A stretch of 18,070 nt of DNA from an uncultured Clostridia bacterium (GTDB taxonomy: Bacteria > Bacillota > Clostridia > Christensenellales > UBA1242), in NCBI GenBank assembly GCA_934772445.1, contig CAKVMJ010000025.1, positions 1 to 18,070 on the forward strand. Direction: 5' to 3'. The position numbers and the translations under genes were made by a program. The notes below the pieces were generated by a model that ran no database searches, had not been told where the DNA came from, and saw only the letters and a list, made by a program, of their open reading frames with translations. Shown here piece by piece: positions 12,862 to 18,070 of this stretch. The first letter of the stretch is position 1. Each line of letters starts with the position of its first letter.

Positions 12862-13820
12862 TGAATATATTTTTTAATGCTGTTGCAAATTCAAAAAGTA
12901 TGGAATTATTAACTGAGCAAGAACTTGGTTTTTTATGCGATGCAACAAACATTGAAACAATGCTTAAAATTTTAGGTTCTCATAATTTATTGCAAGGATT
13001 AAATATCCAAACTTATAATGATTTAATTTCAGTTGTGGAATTAGATGAAAAAAACTTTTTAGATTTTGTAAAACAAAATGTTGTTGATAAAAAAATAACA
13101 GCATTTTTCTGTTTAAATAATGATTATTATAATATTCAATGTGCTTTTACAAAAATCCGATTACAAAAAATGAATTTAAGTTATAAGCCTGAAGGATTAT
13201 ATAAAATAGCGGATATTGAAAAAGCAATAGAAAATAAAAATTATGGCATATTTTCAAACGAGCAAAAGTTTTGTTTGGAAACATTGGATAAAACAGAAAA
13301 ACTTACAGGTTTTGTTTTAGATACCGCCTTTAAGAAAGCTAAATATTTGGAATTTAGAAGATTATCTGCTTGCAATAAAGATTTATCTATAATTGCGCAA
13401 ACATATATAGATGGTTTAAACTTGAAAAACGCTCTAAGATTTAAGGATAAAAATTTAATGGAAGTTCTTTTCTTAGAGGGTGGAAAAGTTACAAAAAAAG
13501 AACTTGAGAATCTAATGCAAAAAGATTATAACAAAATTTTAAATGACACTAAGTTTGATGATAACGCATTAATGATTAAATTTATTTGTACGGCATTAAT
13601 CGAGAAAAAGCCGATGACGAAGTTTGAAAAAATGCAAGATTTATTTGCGGTTAATTATTTTGAAGCAAAGAAAACAGATGTAAATGGTTTAACACCATAT
13701 TTAAGATATTGTTATTTAAAATTAAATGAAATTTCTAATTTAAGGGTTATATTTGAAGGGAAGATTAATGGCCTAAACAAAAATCAGATAAAAAATGATA
13801 TTAGGAGAGTTTATCTATGA
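12861..13820 (+). CDS. ntpC: V-type ATPase subunit C (central stalk/rotor adaptor)
   Basis: A 319-residue, mostly helical, funnel-shaped subunit that links the D-F axle to the K ring. It matches the V-ATPase C/AC39 family in length, position and the C-terminal helix with NEISNLRVIFEGKINGL, where family members read similarly before a final helix. The ATG overlaps the ntpE stop (TAATG) and the stop overlaps the next start (ATGA), the closest coupling in the operon. The sequence is less conserved than A and B, so the name rests on motif plus gene order. Confidence 0.9.
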   Translation: MNIFFNAVANSKSMELLTEQELGFLCDATNIETMLKILGSHNLLQGLNIQTYNDLISVVELDEKNFLDFVKQNVVDKKITAFFCLNNDYYNIQCAFTKIRLQKMNLSYKPEGLYKIADIEKAIENKNYGIFSNEQKFCLETLDKTEKLTGFVLDTAFKKAKYLEFRRLSACNKDLSIIAQTYIDGLNLKNALRFKDKNLMEVLFLEGGKVTKKELENLMQKDYNKILNDTKFDDNALMIKFICTALIEKKPMTKFEKMQDLFAVNYFEAKKTDVNGLTPYLRYCYLKLNEISNLRVIFEGKINGLNKNQIKNDIRRVYL

Positions 13821-14128
13821 AAGGTTTGGCTGTTTTATGCGATAGTTTGGATTTTGAAATTTTTAAAGCAATTGATGCAAATGTTAAAGTGGTAAACGAT
13901 GAGAAAATTGCTAGGTTTGAACTTAAAAACTTGGCAAAAGAAAATTCTATTATATTTGTATCTGAAAGCTTAGCAAAGGTTTTGGAAAAACAAATAAAAT
14001 CTTATGAAAATAAAATCTATCCAATTATTTTAATTTTGCCATCAAACTCTATGTCTGATGGTTTGGCGTTTAAAAATATTGCCAAGAAAGCAAAAGATTG
14101 TTTGGGCGTGAATATCTTTAAGGAGTAG
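13817..14128 (+). CDS. ntpG: V-type ATPase subunit F (NtpG in E. hirae naming)
   Basis: A 103-residue Rossmann-like small subunit that binds subunit D in the central axle. It shows the family pattern of strand GLAVLCD, the segment SIIFVSESLAKVL (about 44-56), and strand YPIILILPS near 67-76. It starts within the ntpC stop codon (ATGA overlap). Its last codons contain AAGGAG (14120-14125), which serves as the ribosome binding site of ntpA. Confidence 0.9.
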   Translation: MKGLAVLCDSLDFEIFKAIDANVKVVNDEKIARFELKNLAKENSIIFVSESLAKVLEKQIKSYENKIYPIILILPSNSMSDGLAFKNIAKKAKDCLGVNIFKE

Positions 14129-14131
14129 GCT

Positions 14132-15889
14132 ATGCAAAAAAGGATTGAAAAAGTTTCTGGACCATTAGTTGTGGCTAGTGGAATGGAAGATGAAAAACTT
14201 TATGATGTGGTGCATATTGGTAAGAATAACTTAATAGGCGAAATTATCGAACTTAAAAACGGCAAAGCTTCTATTGAGGTTTATGAAGAAACTTCAGGGC
14301 TAAAAGTTGGCGATGAAGTTAAAAGTACTGGTAATCCTCTAAGCGTGGAACTAGCACCGGGGCTTATTTCTAATGTTTTTGATGGTATTGGAAGAAGTTT
14401 AACTGATATGTATAACCAAAATGGCGATAGAATTACAGTTGGACAAAATGCCACACATCTAGACCATAATAAAAAATGGAAGTTTGTGGCCACCAAACAA
14501 AAAGGCGATGAAGTTGAAGCAGGCGATATTTTAGGATATGTAAAAGAAACTAGCATTGTAACGCATAAAATATTAGTTCCTTATGGTGTTGCTGGAACTA
14601 TTGAAAATATATCTAATGGCGAATTTACAATTGATGAAACTATTTGCCAAGTAAAAACAAAAAATGAAATCAAAGATTTAAAAATGCTTAGTATTTGGCC
14701 TGTTCGTAAAGGTAGGCCTTATGCTAAGAAATTGTCAATAAGTGAGCCTTTAGTAACAGGACAAAGGGTTATAGATACATTTTTCCCAATTGCAAAAGGA
14801 GGTGTGGCAGCAGTACCGGGACCATTTGGAAGCGGAAAAACTGTTGTTCAACATCAGTTAGCAAAATGGAGCGAGGCTGAGATTGTGGTTTATATCGGTT
14901 GCGGAGAAAGAGGCAACGAGATGACCGATGTTTTGAATGAGTTTCCTAAATTGAAAGACCCCAAAACTGGTAAAATGCTTATGGAGAGAACTGTTTTGAT
15001 TGCCAATACATCGGATATGCCCGTGGCAGCAAGAGAGGCCTCTATCTATACTGGTATTACAATTGCTGAATACTTTAGAGATATGGGATATAATGTGGTT
15101 ATAATGGCAGATTCCACATCAAGATGGGCAGAAGCTTTAAGAGAACTTTCTGGTAGGCTTGAAGAAATGCCGGGTGAAGAAGGTTATCCAGCATATCTTG
15201 GTAGTAGGCTTGCAGAGTTTTATGAAAGAGCAGGAAAAACTCAAGTTTTAGGTAAAGATAATAGGATTGGTTCAATCACGGCAATTGGTGCGGTATCACC
15301 TCAAGGCGGTGACTTAAGCGAACCAGTTGCACAAGCCACATTAAGAATTGTTAAAGTTTTCTGGGGATTATCTTCAGCACTTGCTTATAAAAGACATTTC
15401 CCAGCCATTGATTGGCTTATAAGTTATTCAGGGTATAATAATAAGATAAATAAATGGTATAAAGATAATATCTCCGAAGATTTCGTTAATCAAAAAGCGT
15501 TTGCAATGAAAACTTTGCAAGAAGAGGCAGAACTAAACGAAGTGGTACAATTAATTGGATTTGATGTACTCTCAAATAAGGATAAAGTTACATTGCTTGT
15601 GGCACAAATGATTAGAGAAGATTATTTGCATCAAAATGCGTTTGATGATATTGATACCTACACATCTCTAAACAAACAACAAAAAATGTTAAACCTAATT
15701 TGCGAGTTTGCATCATTGGCTCAGAGTGCGGTTAAAGATGGCGTGGGATATGAAGATATAGTAAATTTAAAATCAAGAGCAGAAATTGGTAGAGCAAAAT
15801 ATATAGATGAAAGTGATTTAACTAAATTTACAAGAATATTAGATATGGAGCGAAGTGAATTTAAAAATCTAAATGCTAAAGGTGAATAG
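14132..15889 (+). CDS. ntpA: V-type ATPase catalytic subunit A
   Basis: A 585-residue catalytic subunit that hydrolyses or synthesises ATP in the A3B3 head. Visible features are the N-terminal beta barrel (GPLVVASGM), the A-type-specific non-homologous insert (about 110-190), the Walker A loop GPFGSGKT (230-237), the catalytic GER (258-260), the Walker B strand VVIMAD (about 322-327) followed by the STSRWAEALRE signature, and the PGEEGYPAYLGSRLAEFYERAG block. No key residue is missing. AAGGAG lies 6 nt before the ATG. Confidence 0.97.
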   Translation: MQKRIEKVSGPLVVASGMEDEKLYDVVHIGKNNLIGEIIELKNGKASIEVYEETSGLKVGDEVKSTGNPLSVELAPGLISNVFDGIGRSLTDMYNQNGDRITVGQNATHLDHNKKWKFVATKQKGDEVEAGDILGYVKETSIVTHKILVPYGVAGTIENISNGEFTIDETICQVKTKNEIKDLKMLSIWPVRKGRPYAKKLSISEPLVTGQRVIDTFFPIAKGGVAAVPGPFGSGKTVVQHQLAKWSEAEIVVYIGCGERGNEMTDVLNEFPKLKDPKTGKMLMERTVLIANTSDMPVAAREASIYTGITIAEYFRDMGYNVVIMADSTSRWAEALRELSGRLEEMPGEEGYPAYLGSRLAEFYERAGKTQVLGKDNRIGSITAIGAVSPQGGDLSEPVAQATLRIVKVFWGLSSALAYKRHFPAIDWLISYSGYNNKINKWYKDNISEDFVNQKAFAMKTLQEEAELNEVVQLIGFDVLSNKDKVTLLVAQMIREDYLHQNAFDDIDTYTSLNKQQKMLNLICEFASLAQSAVKDGVGYEDIVNLKSRAEIGRAKYIDESDLTKFTRILDMERSEFKNLNAKGE

Positions 15890-17266
15890 ATGATTAAAGA
15901 ATATAAAACAATAAAGGAAGTTGTTGGTCCACTTATTTTGGTTGATAATGTTGAGGGCGTTGGATATGGCGAACTTGTGAATGTTAAAACCCAAACTGGC
16001 GAGATTAGGAAAGGTAAAGTTTTAGAAATTGAGAATGATAAAGCGATAGTTCAACTTTTTGATACAACTCAAAGTTTGCAACCAAAAGAAAGCTTGGTTA
16101 GATTTCTGGGCAAACCTATGGAAATTGGCGTTTCTATGGATATGCTTGGAAGAGTTTTTAATGGTATGGGCGAAGCTATAGATGGCGGAGCAAAAATTCT
16201 TCCAGAAAAGTTTGTTGATGTTAATGGAAGCCCTATAAATCCAACAGCTAGAGAATATCCTAATAAGTTTATGCAAACAGGAATTTCTAGTATTGATGGT
16301 TTAAACACATTGGTTAGAGGACAAAAGCTACCTATATTTTCAATGAGCGGTTTGCCTCATCAAGAATTATCCGCACAAATTGTTAGACAAGCTAAAGTTT
16401 TAGATGAAGGCGAAGATTGCGTGATAATATTTGTGGCAATGGGTATCACTTATGAGGAGGCAAACTTCTATAAAGAAGATTTTGAAAAAACTGGTGCTTT
16501 AGATAGAACTATTATGTTTGTAAACTTGGCAAACGACCCATCTGCTGAAAGACTTTTTGCACCTAAGGTTGCACTTAGTGTTGCAGAATATTTTGCATTT
16601 GAAAAGGGCAAACATGTTCTTGTTATTTTATCTGATATGACATATTACGCTGAAGCTTTAAGAGAAATTTCAAGTGCTAAAAAAGAGATACCAAGCCGTA
16701 GAGGTTATCCAGGATATTTATATACAGATTTGGCTAGTATTTATGAAAGAGCAGGAATTATAAAAGGAAAAAAGGGTTCTATTACTCAAATTCCTATTCT
16801 TACAATGCCTGATGATGATAAAACTCACCCAATTCCAGATTTAACTGGTTATATCACTGAGGGGCAGATAATCCTTAGCAGGGAACTATATAAGAAAGGT
16901 ATTTATCCGCCAGTTGATGTGCTTAGTAGCTTATCTAGGTTGAAAGATAAGGGTATTGGTAAGGATAAAACATTTGAATATCATTCAGATGAAATGAATC
17001 AATTATTTGCTTGTTATTCAAGAGGTAAGGAAGCAAGAGAACTTGCTATTATTTTGGGCGAGAGTGCCATTTCAAAAACGGATAAGGTTTATGCTGAATT
17101 TTCAGAAGAATTTGAAAAACAATTTATAAGCCAAGGCGAGAATGAGAATAGGGATATAAAAACCACGCTTGATATTGGCTGGAAATTGCTTAATATGTTT
17201 GATAAAAGCGAGTTAAAACGAATTAAAGAAAAGTATTTAGATGAATTTATAGGAAAGGAAGAATAA
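15890..17266 (+). CDS. ntpB: V-type ATPase subunit B (non-catalytic)
   Basis: A 458-residue partner of subunit A in the head. It has the same fold but a degenerate P-loop: SGLPHQEL (153-160) replaces the Walker A motif, as in all B subunits. ILSDMTYYAEALREISSA and RRGYPGYLYTDLASIYERAG are the B-type counterparts of the A-subunit signatures, and LSSLSRL carries the arginine that reaches into the catalytic site. The ATG follows the ntpA stop with no gap; AAAGGTG inside ntpA is the likely ribosome binding site. Confidence 0.97.
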   Translation: MIKEYKTIKEVVGPLILVDNVEGVGYGELVNVKTQTGEIRKGKVLEIENDKAIVQLFDTTQSLQPKESLVRFLGKPMEIGVSMDMLGRVFNGMGEAIDGGAKILPEKFVDVNGSPINPTAREYPNKFMQTGISSIDGLNTLVRGQKLPIFSMSGLPHQELSAQIVRQAKVLDEGEDCVIIFVAMGITYEEANFYKEDFEKTGALDRTIMFVNLANDPSAERLFAPKVALSVAEYFAFEKGKHVLVILSDMTYYAEALREISSAKKEIPSRRGYPGYLYTDLASIYERAGIIKGKKGSITQIPILTMPDDDKTHPIPDLTGYITEGQIILSRELYKKGIYPPVDVLSSLSRLKDKGIGKDKTFEYHSDEMNQLFACYSRGKEARELAIILGESAISKTDKVYAEFSEEFEKQFISQGENENRDIKTTLDIGWKLLNMFDKSELKRIKEKYLDEFIGKEE

Positions 17267-17274
17267 GTTTAGTT

Positions 17275-17898
17275 ATGCAAGTTAATCCAAATAGAATGGA
17301 ACTTAGAAAAGTTAAAGCAAAATTAAAGACTGCTGAAAACGGCTATTCTTTATTAAAAGATAAAACAAACGAACAGATTCGCTTATTCTATTCTTTGGTT
17401 CAAGAAAATAAAAAACTAAGAATGGAGGTTGAAAGCGAATTTGGAGCGGTTTTAAAGCAGTTTGGTAGAGCAAAAACTAGAATTAGCGAAAAAGATTTAG
17501 GTCTGCTTTTTGCTATGCCTTCGTATGCTTTTGATTGTTCATTTAAAACTAAACAACTTTTAAATTCAGCTGTTCCAGATATTTCGGTTGAAGAAAGTAT
17601 ATTAGATAGTAATTTGCCTTATTCGCCAATCGGTTCTACCACAGAATTAGATTTCGCAGTTCAAAACTTTTATAAGGTTGTTCCAAAACTTGTAAAATTG
17701 GCTGAGAGTGAGAAAATAGTTTATTTGCTTGCAAGCGATATAGAAAAGGGCAAAAGAAGAGTTAATGCCCTTGAAAATATTTTGCTTCCAAGGTATAGGG
17801 AAACTATAAAGAATATAGAACTAAAGCTTGCGGAAAATGACCGTGGAAACCTAACAAGGCTTATGAAAGTTAAAAATATGATTATTGAAGATAATTAA
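17275..17898 (+). CDS. ntpD: V-type ATPase subunit D (central axle)
   Basis: A 207-residue protein with two long helices that form the rotating coiled-coil shaft inside the A3B3 head. The start NPNRMELRKVKAKLKTAENG is the family signature, the middle (about 65-135) is the variable globular part, and the end (RRVNALENILLPRYRETIKN, then IELKLAEND) forms the second long helix. No good ribosome binding site lies close to the ATG: GGAAAGGAAG is about 14 nt upstream within ntpB, so coupling to ntpB translation is likely. It is the last gene of the operon: the ntpH and ntpJ seen in E. hirae do not follow. Confidence 0.95.
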   Translation: MQVNPNRMELRKVKAKLKTAENGYSLLKDKTNEQIRLFYSLVQENKKLRMEVESEFGAVLKQFGRAKTRISEKDLGLLFAMPSYAFDCSFKTKQLLNSAVPDISVEESILDSNLPYSPIGSTTELDFAVQNFYKVVPKLVKLAESEKIVYLLASDIEKGKRRVNALENILLPRYRETIKNIELKLAENDRGNLTRLMKVKNMIIEDN

Positions 17899-17935
17899 TA
17901 ATCGTTTTTAAACTTGTATTGAAAATAATTTAGAG

Positions 17936-17966
17936 TTATCCTCAGAGTTGGCGTATTTGTGGATAA
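17936..17966. promoter_or_regulatory. Pair of DnaA-box-like sequences in inverted orientation
   Basis: TGTGGATAA (17958-17966) is the exact DnaA box TTATCCACA read on the minus strand. TTATCCTCA (17936-17944), one mismatch from the consensus, lies 13 bp away in the opposite orientation. With only two boxes and no replication gene nearby this is not an origin; a titration site or chance match is possible. Confidence 0.25.
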
Positions 17967-17968
17967 TA

Positions 17969-17997
17969 AAAAAGGAAGGGTTTTGCCCTTCCTTTTT
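17969..17997 (+). terminator. Terminator of the V-type ATPase operon, bidirectional
   Basis: A perfect 12-bp stem (17969-17980 with 17986-17997) with loop TTTTG begins with five A and ends with five T. It separates the ATPase operon from the convergent minus-strand gene. Confidence 0.9.
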
Positions 17998-18007
17998 GCA
18001 GTTTTTA

Positions 18008-18070
18008 TTATTCTTCTTCGTAGTAACTGCCAGAATGTTGAGTTGCTGGGAATCTTTCGCCAGCCTCAAG
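18008..18070 (-). CDS. C-terminal end of an unidentified gene, cut by the window edge
   Basis: The last 20 codons and the TAA stop (18008-18010) of a minus-strand frame are visible, ending in GERFPATQHSGSYYEEE. The frame is open to the window edge, the stop lies directly before the bidirectional terminator, and the codon mix fits a coding region. The family cannot be named from this fragment. Confidence 0.55.
   Translation of the reverse strand, partial: LEAGERFPATQHSGSYYEEE

Noticed and set aside
17936..17966. Replication origin at the DnaA-box-like pair
   Set aside because: There are only two boxes, no DnaA-trio or clear unwinding region, and no dnaA, dnaN or parAB nearby.
1..18070. CRISPR array or insertion sequence
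   Set aside because: No regularly spaced direct repeats, cas-like genes, transposase or terminal inverted repeats with target duplications were seen on either strand.

Overview
The window looks like a chromosomal segment of a low-GC Gram-positive anaerobe (Bacillota, probably class Clostridia, possibly an uncultured gut lineage). The evidence is strongly AT-rich intergenic DNA, canonical AGGAGG-type ribosome binding sites, sigma-A promoters, intrinsic terminators with long U-tracts, a lipoprotein signal with a lipobox, and a V-type (V/A) ATPase operon in the Enterococcus hirae ntp gene order. TGA acts as a stop codon (for example at the end of ntpC), so the code appears standard. Species cannot be assigned from this sequence alone.

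Left part (1-2800): a tRNA-Leu(CAA), cut by the window edge, with its terminator. It is followed on the minus strand by a compact three-gene restriction-modification module: a ribbon-helix-helix regulator, a fused PD-(D/E)xK nuclease/N6-adenine methyltransferase of BcgI type, and a half-size specificity subunit with one target recognition domain. The three genes overlap and share one promoter with palindromic and repeated sites over it.

Middle part (2800-9500): unlinked housekeeping and accessory genes. They are a DIP1984/septicolysin-family protein flanked by structured non-coding DNA, a DapB-like NAD(P)-dependent dehydrogenase, an ATP-grasp ligase with a downstream MazG-like nucleotide pyrophosphohydrolase, a doubtful small ORF, an SGNH-hydrolase lipoprotein, and a divergent XRE regulator/77-residue protein pair. 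A decayed 3' gene fragment lies next, followed by two short transcription units that ordinary gene calling would miss. One is a roughly 70-nt RNA folding into a three-way junction behind a near-consensus promoter. The other is a 28-29-residue hydrophobic peptide gene with its own promoter, ribosome binding site and terminator.

Right part (9500-17898): a complete ntpFIKECGABD operon for a rotary V-type ATPase. The proteolipid NtpK keeps all five residues that bind Na+ in the E. hirae enzyme, at a constant offset of eight, so the pump is predicted to move Na+. The genes are tightly packed and largely translationally coupled, and a strong terminator closes the operon. The window ends in the 3' end of a convergent minus-strand gene.

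The most interesting items are the small RNA plus hydrophobic peptide pair upstream of the ATPase, the half-S BcgI-like system with its own RHH regulator, and a promoter -35 box embedded in the terminator hairpin just before the ATPase operon.
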